Positions 34,242-44,999 of a stretch of 64,000 nt of DNA are shown here, piece by piece. This stretch comes from Sycobia sp. Sy_11. Its lineage: Eukaryota > Arthropoda > Insecta > Hymenoptera > Epichrysomallidae. Made by a program: the position numbers and the translations under genes. The stretch spans positions 496,001-560,000 of the forward strand of contig JACCIC010000151.1 in assembly GCA_018907035.1 (NCBI GenBank), in the 5' to 3' direction. How positions within the stretch are numbered: position 1 is the first letter of the stretch; the number at the start of each line of letters is the position of its first letter. The notes under the pieces are model-generated. The model ran no database searches. It was not told the origin of the DNA and saw only the letters and a program-made list of their open reading frames with translations.

Positions 34242-34990
34242 GGAGCATTGTTTAATGTTATTACATTTTTTTGATTTTGTGATTGTGGATATTTTAGAGC
34301 CTGGTATTAATAATAATAATTATAAAAGGGAGAGTCTGGAAAGTATTCACATTTCATGGTATCGAAATAATGTGAATTTAATGTTAGAGTCTAGTAAATT
34401 AAATAACATTTATCATTCCTTATTAAATTGATTGGTTTTGAATATTTTGTATAGAGGGGGATTTTATATTTAATTTACTAAATTTGGTAGTGGAGATAAA
34501 CTATATATAGAATAATATAAACATAAGGTTAAAACATAATTTGATTGTACTTATGTCGATTGCCCATATACAAATTAATAAATATTTCTTTATTGGTCTT
34601 ACAGTGCAATCTGTAAGACCAATAAAAAAATATTTATTAATAAGGCTAAAATATAAGGTTTAATTTAGTCCCTGATGAGGTACCGAGCTCGAAACTTTGA
34701 ACTACGTCTTCAATTAAGTAAGGGTGATGGGGATTGCATTTTACTAATATAAATTTTTTTCAGCTAATATTTTCATTTTAAGATTAGTTAACGGAGGTGA
34801 TTTTATACAAGGTCAGTCTGACTGTCATTATAATTTTTCATTTTTATTATTTTTGAATATTGATGTATTAAAATTAATATAAATATATACTGATATTATT
34901 ACGTATTATTTGCGATTGATTTAATTGGACTATAAGACCAATGAAAATATTTATTATTTTGTATATAAGCAGTCGACAAAAGCACAATTA
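34242..34990 (+). mobile_element. Penelope-like element, 3' piece after the gypsy insertion
   Basis: It resumes the PLE endonuclease region (GGAGCATTGTTTAATG), runs through the conserved 3' block (34310-34430), a hammerhead-like motif and the terminal AT-rich module ending near GCAGTCGACAAAAGCACAATTAAAC. Together with 28510-28840 it makes the most complete PLE remnant here, though without a readable RT. Confidence 0.65.
34666..34705 (+). ncRNA. Hammerhead-ribozyme-like motif in PLE, both core strings kept
   Basis: CTGATGA (34672-34678) and GAAAC (34691-34695) are exact hammerhead core strings with the expected spacing, enclosing a 12-base stem II region (GGTACCGAGCTC). Stem II pairs poorly as written, so activity is doubtful. 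The position corresponds to 7401-7440 in another PLE copy, where stem II is perfect but the core is mutated. Confidence 0.4.
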
Positions 34991-36039
34991 AACTATTTTA
35001 AATGGCATTACTTTACTTTATATTTCTACGCGTACGATCTACTAAGTCGACACTGAACTTGGTTTATTATACCCACCAAATTATAATATATCACTTATAG
35101 TGCATACACGTTAAATTTATTGATGAAAGTAAGTTAATTTTTAATACAAAATATAGGCTGTCTTACTCCAAAGATAATATAAACTATATATATTGCGTTT
35201 TAGATCAATCGATTCAATAGTTTTTGTGTTTAATGTGTGTAAATAAAAACGCGCTTTGTTTTTATAAGTTAGTATGATATAATAGAATGTAAAACCGATA
35301 TCAATATTTATTAATTTAATTTTATTATAGAATTGGATGTAATGAAGAATATTTAAGATATATACCATAGTTATATATTGATGTGTTATATCTTTCATTA
35401 AATAAGTTTTTGTGTTTCTTTTCTCCATTAATATTGTAAAGTAAATTTGCATTACTCTAACTGTTTTACAACCTAAAAAATCTGTTATTATATTTATGCC
35501 AAATATTCTATTTGTGTTTGAGAAAACTTAACCTTAAATTTGATAGAGTAACTTATTTGTATAGATGTAATCAAATCCTATGATACCTGGTGGGACTTAG
35601 TAGTTATCAAAGCAGCATCTGAAGTATTTTGAACTGCAATCGGTTCGAAAGATAATGTGAATGAGTTCTCCATTCTGAAAGATATATGTAGAACCATAAT
35701 AATTATTAATTATTTCAACTAGTTGAATTTTATTGCAATCATCACTATAGAATAGAATAGAATAGAAAAATGTAACTTTTACACAATACATCAATCAATT
35801 TTATATAATTCGTACACAAGTTGTATACAATATGTAGTCATTTGAAATTACGTGTATAATACTATGATCAAATAAAATCTTTACAGTCGTAAGCTAAAGA
35901 AGATATTATTATTGACTATTTATTTAAAAGATAGTAAAAAAAAGAAAAAAGCGAAATGGGAATAGAAAAATATTAGAAATGGTATAAGATATTGCGCAAG
36001 TAAGATATATTAGTAGAGTACATATATGGAACATATTAC
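34991..36039. other. AT-rich sequence with a diverged foldback-family fragment at 35105-35280
   Basis: At 35105-35280 the order TTATTGATGAAAGTAA, ATAGGCTGTCTTACTCCAAAG, then CGATTCAATAGTTTTTGTGTT parallels the left arm at 59360-59480. The remainder shows nothing recognisable beyond a short (TAGAA)n at 35750-35766. Confidence 0.4.
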
Positions 36040-36041
36040 TA

Positions 36042-37286
36042 TTAGGAGTGTGAATAAGTCTTTCCCGTTTTTTGTAAGAGATGGCGCCACCAATACTGTG
36101 CGAGTATTCAATGGTTACATATGTCATAATCAAAGCTTATTCATATGTCAACAATTCCATACTAACACATTAGTTAAAATTTTTTCGCATCATAAATTTT
36201 TGATATCGTGAAAATGTCGAAATTTGAGCCGAGTCAAATTTTCACTTTATTGGTTCAATTTGAAGAAATCTGCTGCCGAGACGCATCGATTGCTTCAGGA
36301 GGCTTATGGAGAAGGTTGTGTCGATGATTCAAGTGTTCGCGGATGGTTTCGACGCTTCAAAAGCGGTGATTTCGACGTGGAAGACAAGGAGCGTTCCGGG
36401 CGGCCGCAAATCTTTGAAGATCGAGAATTGGCGACTTTGCTTGATGAAGATTCTTGTCAAACGCAAGAAGAACTTGCTGAAGCATTGGGAGTTGACCGAA
36501 CAACCATTTCCAAGCGTTTGAAAGCCATGGGAATGATCCAAAAGCAAGGAAATTGGGTGCCGTACGAACTGAAGCTGAGAGACGTCGAACGGCGTTTTTT
36601 CACTTGCGAACAGCTGCTTCAGCGACATAAAAGAAAGGGTTTTCTGCATCGTATCGTGACTGGCGATGAAAAGTGGATACGTTACGATAATCCGAAGCGA
36701 AGAAAATCATGGGGACTACCCGGCCATGCATCATCATCGACGGCCAAGCCAAATATTCATGGCGCCAAGCTCATGCTCTGTATATGGTGGGACCAGCTAG
36801 GTGTGGTTTACTATGAGCTTCTGAAACCGAATGAAAGGATCACAGGCGAGGTCTATCGATGACAATTGATGCGTTTGAGCCGCGCACTGCGAGAAAAACG
36901 GCCACAATACTCCGACAGGCACGACAAAGTTATTTTGCAACATGACAATGCTCGCCCACATGTTGCACCGCCGGTGAAAACATACTTAGAAACGCTCAAA
37001 TGGGAAGTCCTACCCAACCCGCCGTATAGTCCAGACGTTGCTCTGTCTGATTACCATCTCTTCAGATCGATGACGCATGGCCTGGCTGACCAGCCAGGGG
37101 TGGATGACTGGATAGAGGCCAAACCGGTCGAATTTTTTCGCAACGGGATTCGTATGTTGCCAGAAAGATGGGAAAAAGTTGTAGCTAGCGATGGCCAATA
37201 CTTTCAATAATTCATTTGTAACCATTTTTTCACAATAAAGGCTCAAAATTTGAAAAAAAACGGGAAAGACTTATTCACATACCTGA
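36042..37286 (+). mobile_element. Mariner element, copy 1 (defective)
   Basis: Bounded by TA at 36040-36041 and 37287-37288. The terminal inverted repeats start TTAGGAGTGTGAATAAG on the left and TCAGGTATGTGAATAAG (complement) on the right, both continuing into TCTTTCCCGTTTTTT. Its length is 1245 bp against 1285 bp in copy 2, the difference being two internal deletions. Confidence 0.93.
36214..37210 (+). pseudogene. Mariner transposase, copy 1, broken
   Basis: Compared with the intact copy 2, this gene has a 14-bp deletion about 20 bp after the ATG (frameshift), a CGA-to-TGA stop near 36859, a 27-bp in-frame deletion near 37090 that removes nine residues before the C-terminal part, and a Pro-to-Leu change in the motif preceding the third catalytic Asp (DVALSDYH). 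The catalytic Asps in GDEKW, HDNARPH and SDYH are otherwise retained. It cannot make a full transposase, but its termini are intact, so a transposase supplied in trans could in principle act on it. Confidence 0.93.
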
Positions 37287-37288
37287 TA

Positions 37289-38190
37289 TAATAATAAATT
37301 TTCGCCGTTACAGGCATAAGGAACATTTAGTGTAAATTAAATATAATAATTAAAATTTCTTTTCTTTACACATAGTCGACTATAAATATCGAAGTCAGCG
37401 ATCTCTGTCACCACCGCGACTCTACGCTGTACATACAGTGTACATGCGACTAACGCAAATTTTTCTTTACTCTCAATTTAATTTGATCAAAATTGATTGT
37501 TCCCTTTATGCATTTCGCTTTCTGATCTTCATTTTGATATTGTTATATCTTTAATATTTTTGCAGTATAAATTTTTTTTTCTCCCCTTCTTTCCAAAATA
37601 CAAAAATAAAATTTGTTTTTTTAAAGGTGCAAAATAAAATTTTTTTTTGAAAACTGAAAAATAAAAATTTTTTTTTTTTTTGAAAACTGAAAAATAAAAT
37701 TTTTTTTTTTTTTGAAAAATGAAAAATAAAAATTTTTTAGAAGTTATAAAAGGACTAAAAATAAACTATATTTTTTTTGTATTTTTGTGGGTTTTTTTGT
37801 AAAAACTAAAAATAAACGATATTTTTTTTGTATTTTTGTATTTGTTGAAAATACTAAAAGTAAAAACTATTACAATTTCAAAATAATTTTTTTGTAAAAT
37901 CGAGAATTCGAAAGTCAAAATAAGAATTTTGGGAAAATTTTTGGTAAATTTTTTGTAAATTTTTGAAAATTGTTGAATTTTTTTTCTCTCTTATATTTTC
38001 TGGGTTTTTTGCGTCAGTCGCCCCTAATTTTTGCGTTTTCGCCCTCGCACTCCACTATCTCTTGAGATGGCCGGCTTTTAATCATTTGCCAAAAAGTTTT
38101 GGCTGTAACGTTCTATTTTTCTCACGTTGTATTTTTTTTTCTTATTCCGTTTGTTCCTTTGTCTTCTTCTAATTTTCAACTAAAGAAATA
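37289..38190. repeat. A/T-rich leader with degenerate tandem repeats
   Basis: At 37590-37760 a unit of about 40 bp, TGAAAAATAAAA followed by a T run, repeats three to four times. Further TTTTTTGTATTTTTGT repeats lie at 37770-37850. This may be the untranslated leader of the gypsy-2 element that follows or an independent simple-sequence expansion. No LTR matching 42044-43069 is present, so gypsy-2 has lost its 5' end. Confidence 0.5.
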
Positions 38191-38194
38191 AAAG

Positions 38195-38835
38195 ATGGCA
38201 AATCCGGCAAATGACTTTAACGACTGGCTTCAAAGCCTATGTGAGAAAGAAACAAACATAATTACAACGGAACTAGAATTAAAAAATAAGGATTCCCCAT
38301 TTCAAAGGGCTGCCAGGCTATACCGCAGACTGGCAGGAAATTATAGCCCAGGAGACTTTGTGGAACGCGAGAGTGACAATGATATTATAAAAAAACCCTG
38401 CTTGATGCAGGGGCTGCTCGTACAGCTCTCGGAGCAATCGGCCTGCAGATTGCATCTGCCTTTGGTCGTCTAGTTCGACCCTTTCCTGGATCTGGCGCTC
38501 GACTCGCCACGGGAAAAATTGAGCCGATAATAGGCCAGGTGGCCCTTCCGTTTGCCATAGCAGACATAGAAATGGAGCTAGACGTCATCATAATTCCAGA
38601 CTTGGAAAATGACTGTCTGCTCGGTGCAGACTTCTACCGCGCCTTCAATGCGGTCATCCACCCACGCGACAACACCATGTCGATCGAGGGTGCTGCGGAT
38701 TTCGTTCCGTTACAAATCTGCACCGTCTCAGTTACCTCGGCGTATTCGCTTGCCTCTATAGGCTTGGCCGATGTTGACGATAGTCAACGTCGAGTTCTCC
38801 AGGAACTCCTACGACCGGATGCTGCCTCCGGCTGA
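38195..38835 (+). pseudogene. Gypsy-2 residual N-terminus and aspartic protease
   Basis: 38195-38473 opens with an ATG (MANPANDFNDWLQSL) and a short gag-like or linker segment, then shifts frame near 38390 into the protease. LLDAGAARTALG has the catalytic Asp but Ala in place of the usual Thr/Ser. The protease C-terminal half (38539-38700) has IPDLENDCLLGADF. A TGA near 38833 and a frame change precede the RT. Confidence 0.65.
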
Positions 38836-38941
38836 TCAGCCTCTGGGCGGCACGCATCTGACCGACCACGTGATCGATGTCGGCGATGCTAAGCCGATTA
38901 AGCAGCGTTATTAAACGGTTTCTCAGAAGATAGAGCTGGAA

Positions 38942-40297
38942 ATGCATGCGCAAGTTCGCAAGATGCTTGATCAGGGCGTAATTCGCAGATCAACCAGCGA
39001 ATGGTCAAGCCCCGTCGTGATGGTTCGCAAGAGCGATGGGAGCTACCGATTCTGTGTGGACTATTGCAAGTTGAATTCCGTGTCCAAGGTCAGCGCGTAT
39101 CCGCTTCCTTACATGGACGTAATCTTACGTAAACTCAGAAATGCGCGATACATCTCCATACTGGACCTCAGCAGCGCCTACCATCAGGTCCCTCTTCGTG
39201 AGGAATCACGACACCTCTCTGCCTTCACGGTTCCAGGCATGGGGTTATTCGAATGGACCCGTATGCCATATGGAGTCGCCGGTGGCCCTGCCACCTTTCA
39301 GCAGTTAAGCGACAAGCTGATCGGCCCTGAAATGGAGCCGGTGGCCTTCGCCTACATCGATGATGTGATCATCGCTACGGAGAGCTTTGACGAACACCTC
39401 AGGTGGCTCGAACATATCCTGCCACGGATTTCCGATACCGGCTTGACCATCAATCGGCAGAAGAGTAAATTCGGACTTGCAGAGATACGGTTCCTCGGCG
39501 TCCTCGTGGATCATGACGATTTTCGACCCGATCCGGATAAGATTGCACCAATCTTGACTTACGCCGCACCAAAGAACCTGAAGAAGCTCCGTAGGTTTTT
39601 AGGCCTTGCGTCCTGGTATCGCAAGTTCTTAGAGAACTTCGCAACGCTTGCTCAACCTCTCACCCGATTAACCAAGAAGAACATCAAGTACCATTGGGGA
39701 GAAGAGCAACAGCAAGCCTTCGAACAAATTCGGGCGCTCGTAGCATCTGCACCCGTCCTTTCTCAACCGTTGTTTGAAGAAACGTTCGTCATCCAGACGG
39801 ACGCCAGCGACTCGGGACTAGGCGCCGTGCTCACGCAAGCAGTTGATGGCGTGGAGCGCGTGCTCTCCTACGCTAGTCGCACGATGACTGCGGCTGAGCG
39901 TGAGTGCCTCCCGGTGCTATGGGCTGTGCGTAAATTCCACCCGTATGTCGAGGGCTATCACTTCCAGGTGATAACCGATCACAGCAGCCTTCGTAGGCTG
40001 CACTCATTGCGCAACCCCACGGGCAGACTCGCCCGTTGGGCCTTGGAATTGCAGGGATATGACTACGAAGTCATCCATTGGAAAGGTACCTTGAATTGCG
40101 CACCAGACGCCCTCTCTCGTTTGTACGAAGACGAGCCGACCTGCGAAGTCGCCTCCCTCGGCGTCACCGATGTGCAAGATCCCTGGTATTTGCGCCTTCG
40201 TAAGAAAGTGGTGAGCGATCCGACCGACCTCCCATGGTGGAAAGTCGTTGGGCAGCGACTATACTACTACCGTCCCGATTTGCCGTCGAAGATTTAG
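38942..40297 (+). pseudogene. Gypsy-2 reverse transcriptase and RNase H
   Basis: A 451-residue open frame. RT: VRKSDGSYRFCVDYCKLN, DLSSAYHQVPL and catalytic FAYIDDVIIA (Asp-Asp at about 140-141). RNase H: QTDASDSGLGAVL, ERECLPVLWAVRKF and VITDHSSL with the acidic residues. The first Met lies inside the RT fingers; a stop at 38911-38913 separates it from the preceding conserved sequence. The C-terminus is cut by a frameshift at about 40280, after which the integrase continues in another frame. Confidence 0.88.
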
Positions 40298-41487
40298 TAG
40301 ATGACCAGGATGCGTGGAAGTTAGTCGTGCCTAAAGAAGAACGTCGTACCGTTCTTCATGAAGGTCATGAGGAGCCCACAGCTGGTCATTTCGGACGCCA
40401 TAAAACGTATGACCGTATTGCACGATCATACTATTGGCCATCAATGGACAAAGATGTGACACAATTTGTCCGTGACTGCACCGTGTGCCAACAATGTAAG
40501 GTACAGCAGGCTGCACCAGCTGGCCTGATGGGCCATCGAACGGTCACCCACCCTTGGGAAATAGTAGCTGGAGATGTGACGGGTCCATTTCCACGATCTA
40601 CCCGGGGATACGAGTATTTGCTCCTCTTCATGGATCTATTCACTCGCTGGGTAAAGTGTATCTCCATCCGAAAGGCGAATGCGCAAACGATTCACCGCGA
40701 GTTGAAAGACCGCGTATTTTTACGCTTTGGTACGCCCGAGGTATTCCTATCGGACAACGGCACCGAATTTCGTAATAAAATCATTGCGAAATTCCTTGTG
40801 GAGCGTGGGGTGGAGAATTCCACGATACCCCCTTATCACGCTCAAGCCAATCCGGTAGAGAGGGTCAATAGAACCCTGAAGACTGCGATAATCGCCTTCA
40901 TTGAGGAGTCTCGCAGTACTTAGGATGCGCACATCGCCGAGCTGACGTTCGTGTACAATACATCCGTACAAAACTCCTTTGGCGTAAGTCCGGCCTTCCT
41001 TAACACGGGTCGTCACCCCTCAGCCCCTGGCACACACCGTTGCCAGGAGGAGCAGCGTTGGAAAGAGCGCATGGAGAAATTATCTGATCTCCATCGAAAG
41101 GCAGCGGAAAACTGTCAAAAAGCGCAGGCAAAGCAAGCTCGCTATTATAATGCGAGACGTCGTGATGTGCATTACGCGATTGGCGATCGCGTATGGCGGC
41201 GTAATCGCATCCTCTCGTCAGGCATACAGGGTGTCAGCGCCAAGCTGGCCCTGAAATTCGACGGGCCCTTTACCATCATGGAGAAGCTCGGCACGAATGT
41301 TTATCGACTGATCGACTCTACGGGAAGAGATGCTGGTAAGCATCACGTCGCCGACCTGAAGCCCTACTATCGAGATCACGACCCCGAAGATGATAGCAGT
41401 TCCGACACGGAAGATCCTTCGGGCGAAGAGCGTGACTGCGATGCGTCGAATTGTAATGCGAGGCGAGCGAGCGAATCCGCATTGTAA
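40234..41487 (+). pseudogene. Gypsy-2 integrase
   Basis: It contains an HHCC zinc finger (GHFGRHKTYDRI to CTVCQQC) and the catalytic core: Asp in AGDVTGPF, Asp in LSDNGTEFRN, and Glu in PVERVNRTLK. One in-frame TAG (40921-40923) splits the frame; the same frame continues from 40924 through FVYNTSVQNSFGVSPA and a C-terminal SH3-like domain (GDRVWRRNRI, FDGPFTIMEKLGTNVYRLID). Apart from the TAG and the upstream frameshift, the enzyme looks well conserved. Confidence 0.87.
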
Positions 41488-41495
41488 TACCACTG

Positions 41496-41828
41496 GTGAG
41501 CGTACGGCGCCCCGACGGCGCGCCTCATTGTAATTCCGATACGGGCGTGCGAAGCGATACCTCCGCGGGCAATGCCACGCGATCTAACACCGATATCGCA
41601 CCGCGTAGATTAGGGAGACCGCGTAGGACGCGAATCGTAAACCGTCGAAGAACCCAAGCGCGAGCCCCTGCGGAGCCCAATAACAGCGAAGCCACCTGTC
41701 ATAACGACGCGCGCCTGGTGAGGCGAAAAGTAGGTCGCCCCAGGAAGAGCGGACGCTCAACCTCGCCGCGGGACCAATCCCCCCGCCGCACTCGGGCCCA
41801 AGCTCGCGCCCGTCAACGGGCCGATTAA
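41496..41828 (+). CDS. Basic AT-hook-like tail of gypsy-2, separate frame
   Basis: A 110-residue Arg/Pro-rich frame lies directly after the integrase. It contains two AT-hook-like cores, RRLGRPRRTR and RKVGRPRKSG, about 43 residues apart, and ends RARQRAD. AT-hooks bind the minor groove of AT-rich DNA. Whether it was once the C-terminus of the integrase (now frameshifted) or a separate small protein cannot be told. The first codon is a GTG-like non-ATG, which favours the fused explanation. Confidence 0.45.
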   Translation: MSVRRPDGAPHCNSDTGVRSDTSAGNATRSNTDIAPRRLGRPRRTRIVNRRRTQARAPAEPNNSEATCHNDARLVRRKVGRPRKSGRSTSPRDQSPRRTRAQARARQRAD

Positions 41829-42032
41829 CTTCCGAACTCGTCGACGGTATGCCGGCGAATCCGGCCCTCCAAAAACAACTGCGTCTAGGGAAGGGAGTTC
41901 TTTACCCGTCCTTCCTCATTCCGGTGATCCCCAGCGGTAGACCGCAGCCACCCCAGTTCCTCATCCTGACAGGATGGTCGATCCGAGAGAGAGATGTTGG
42001 GTCGAGCTGTCACGCTTCGGCTACCAGCGTCT

Positions 42033-42226
42033 GGAGGGGGGCGTGTGACAGGGAACGCAAGCACTGCGTGCGCTTGCTTTCCACGTCCCGTTGCTCTCTC
42101 TCTAGCCGTAGCCTGTAAATACAATATGATGGTATATTATACTGTATACACGATGTGTTTGTATATTCCGATGTATAGATGTTTATATGTTACAGGCCGA
42201 CGCACAACTACACCGGCGGAGAGGTA

Positions 42227-42260
<34 letters not shown>

Positions 42261-43001
42261 GGGAGTGGGGAGAGACGGCCGCGCGCGCGAAGAGTTAGAG
42301 AGAAAATAAGAGAGCTAGGATTGACACGCGTTTAGCCGGCTTTTCGCTCCACGCGCTTTGTTTTTGCTTTCGGTGTCTTGGTCATCGTTTACGGGAACAC
42401 GCCTCGTGCTCCACGCGTTCCCCCTCGCTACGTACCTCTTCTTCGAGGAGTGTACACGACCGGACGCGCGTGTTTGTGCCACGGCATTGTGGGTGCGAGT
42501 AGTGTACATGCGCTGAGGACGAGTCCGAGCGGACGAACTTGTCGCCCGACCCCGTCTCCGCGGAATAACCGCCCCATCCCGGGGTTTCTGGACAGCGAAG
42601 TCGCCGCCTCTCCCGGTGAAGAAAGGTGCTACTGCCGAACGAGGACGTGCTGCGGGGTTAACGAGCGCACCTTCGACTCGCTGTAAGTGGCAGCTCCTTT
42701 TCTCTCTCTCTCTCTCTCTTCCCTAGCTCCGCGCGCGCCGTCGCTTCGGCGACCCTCGGTCTGCGCTCGACGCGCCTTCGCGCACACGTAGTGTAAGCTA
42801 GTGAAATATTAAATTCGATTCAATTTTAATTCTGCTGTCTTCTTCTTCCGTGAACCGCGCAAATCCTGCATGCGAGTCTTCGCCCTTCGCGAACTGCCCC
42901 TCTCCTTTGCCGACTTCATTCGGGGCTAAGCCCAGCCGGGCACACCTTTTGCAACGGCCGTGCCCGCCGTCCTCGTGTTCGAGGCGGACACGCAGACCGT
43001 T

Positions 43002-43053
<52 letters not shown>

Positions 43054-43069
43054 GTTGCTGGACGCAACA
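42033..43069 (+). repeat. Gypsy-2 presumptive polypurine tract and 3' LTR
   Basis: GGAGGGGGGCG (about 42033-42043) immediately precedes TGTGACAGGGAACG, the proposed LTR start at 42044. The proposed end is GACGCAACA at 43069. This gives an LTR of about 1.03 kb that includes (GA)n (42232-42258), (CT)n (42700-42718), a CpG-rich stretch and a (TA)n tract (43005-43049). With no second LTR available, the ends are provisional. Confidence 0.5.
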
Positions 43070-44718
43070 ATATCAATAAGATCTAATAATAATTTAATAA
43101 TAATTGATATTATATAATTTTAGTAATATTCCTTATTTTTGTTATATATTTTATCCAGTTATATGATTTATTAAAATTAACTATATTGTTCATATGATTA
43201 TCTATTTAGACGTATGGTTTATGCTGTTATTCATTTCTAGTTTGTCATATCTATTTTATTTGATGTATATAGTATTTTAATTATATCAGTGAATTATTTC
43301 TATTTTATCTCTTCTTATGCGTTGTTATTATATATGCTGCCAACACAAAGCTTGAATTATTCAAAATCACAAAAAAATCTATATAATCAGTTATTTATGC
43401 GTACTGTTTAGAATATGTCTATTATTTACACTCAGTGCCTTATGTATTAATGGTAAACACGTTGTTTATATTATTTGTTTATGTTATTACTTACTAAAAG
43501 TATTGACTTTTTTAATTTTATACTGTATTCACACTCTCGTTCCAGATTAACATGAACTTATGACTGCATTTAAAACTATCTAGATGTAAATAATTCCAAT
43601 TATAAATATGTATTCTGGTATGAGTATATCATTATGATACCAACTCCTTAGATATCAAAATGGAAGTGAATTAAAAAACAAAACAAAATTATAAATTGTT
43701 TATATATTCTTTACAAGTAGTTTATAATTTGTTTATAATTTGTTTATAATTTGTTTATACATTGTGAGAATTTTGTAATATGTAACTGCTCTTTGATTTA
43801 ATAAGTAGCGTTGCTCACTCTCTCTGATTTCTAATCTGGTTGTAGCATTTATTTATGGTCACTATTTTAATTAATTATTATTTCTTTAATTATTGTTATA
43901 TCTGTCGTTGGCCTGTTGGCCTGTTATTTATATCTAGTGTTCTTTATATTTTATTCATATTAATTTAGTTATTACAACATCTTTGAACTGTTAGTTTTAG
44001 TAAGCATCAGTTTCTTTATTTGCATTGTTATTTGTTATTTTACTATTTAAAATTAATAATTTATTGTTTTACTTATTTCAATTACATTTATTCTTTTTTT
44101 TTATATTATCCTCAATATTTGTAAGCCTTGCACTATATTCGTTGATACAAGAGATCTTCATTCATATATTTTGCTAAAAAATTGAAATTATGCTCAAATC
44201 TTCCTAGAAGTAACTTTCACCATTACAGGTATTATTACAAACTAGAAGCACTTTACAGAGTGAGAACACTCCACTACCTTCGTAAGTTTTTTGTTCTTTC
44301 AATTTTTAAGCATCTGTCATACACTTGCAGTGTATAGGTTAGGCTGACCTTCTGGTATCCATAATCTCTCCTATCCTGTACACACTGGTACGAGGGACTC
44401 TATAGTTGATGTATTGTGATCCGATTTTTCTTCTTAAATACCTTATTCTTACCATCAGCTGACAGAAAGTTGTTCTAGTAGCGATGAATACAAGGGGATC
44501 GTCGATGTTGCTGTTTTGACAACTTATTTTTCTCAAATTCTATATTTTTCAATCATTTTCTTGAAATTTGTTTCCATGATTGCTAAGGTAGTTCAGAAAC
44601 TGACACACTTTAGAGATTTAAGAAAAATTTTCTTCTCAAAGGACCAGAACAAAGGAGGTCGAAAAAGAGTCGATACTACTGATTAAATTGTATATATGTA
44701 GGGACAATAGATACATGA

Positions 44719-44761
<43 letters not shown>

Positions 44762-44990
44762 GATTCTTATAAAATTAGTATACATACGTTAGATGTATAT
44801 GTTTTAATTATATATTCATGATAATAACTATTCAAATTATATTTAAGATAATGTGCGTGTTTATTTACTATTCCAATGAACTATTTGTGTTGGGAATGAG
44901 CACAGCGTGAAGGATTAACAATCAAAATAAACACAGGGATGTATTAATTCTAAGAACTATTAGCTTTTACTAATTACTTTAATAAGTAAT
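43070..44990. other. AT-rich intergenic; (TA)n at 44719-44757
   Basis: No gene recognised. GTTTATAATTTGTTTATAAT repeats occur at 43725-43760. Confidence 0.4.
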
Positions 44991-44999
44991 TACTGAAAC

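Larger units (their letters stand above)
38195..43069 (+). mobile_element. Second Ty3/gypsy element (gypsy-2), 5' truncated
   Basis: The plus-strand order is short N-terminal frame, protease, RT-RNase H, integrase, basic AT-hook-like tail, polypurine tract, then a presumptive 3' LTR. Gag is missing and no 5' LTR was found. It belongs to a lineage different from gypsy-1, judging by the Pol sequence and opposite orientation. Confidence 0.82.

Noticed and set aside
37289..38190. A 5' LTR for gypsy-2
   Set aside because: No match to the proposed 3' LTR at 42044-43069 was found, so the 5' LTR is considered lost.
44339..44536. 65-codon minus-strand frame as a gene
   Set aside because: Basic composition but no motif; the length is within chance expectation.
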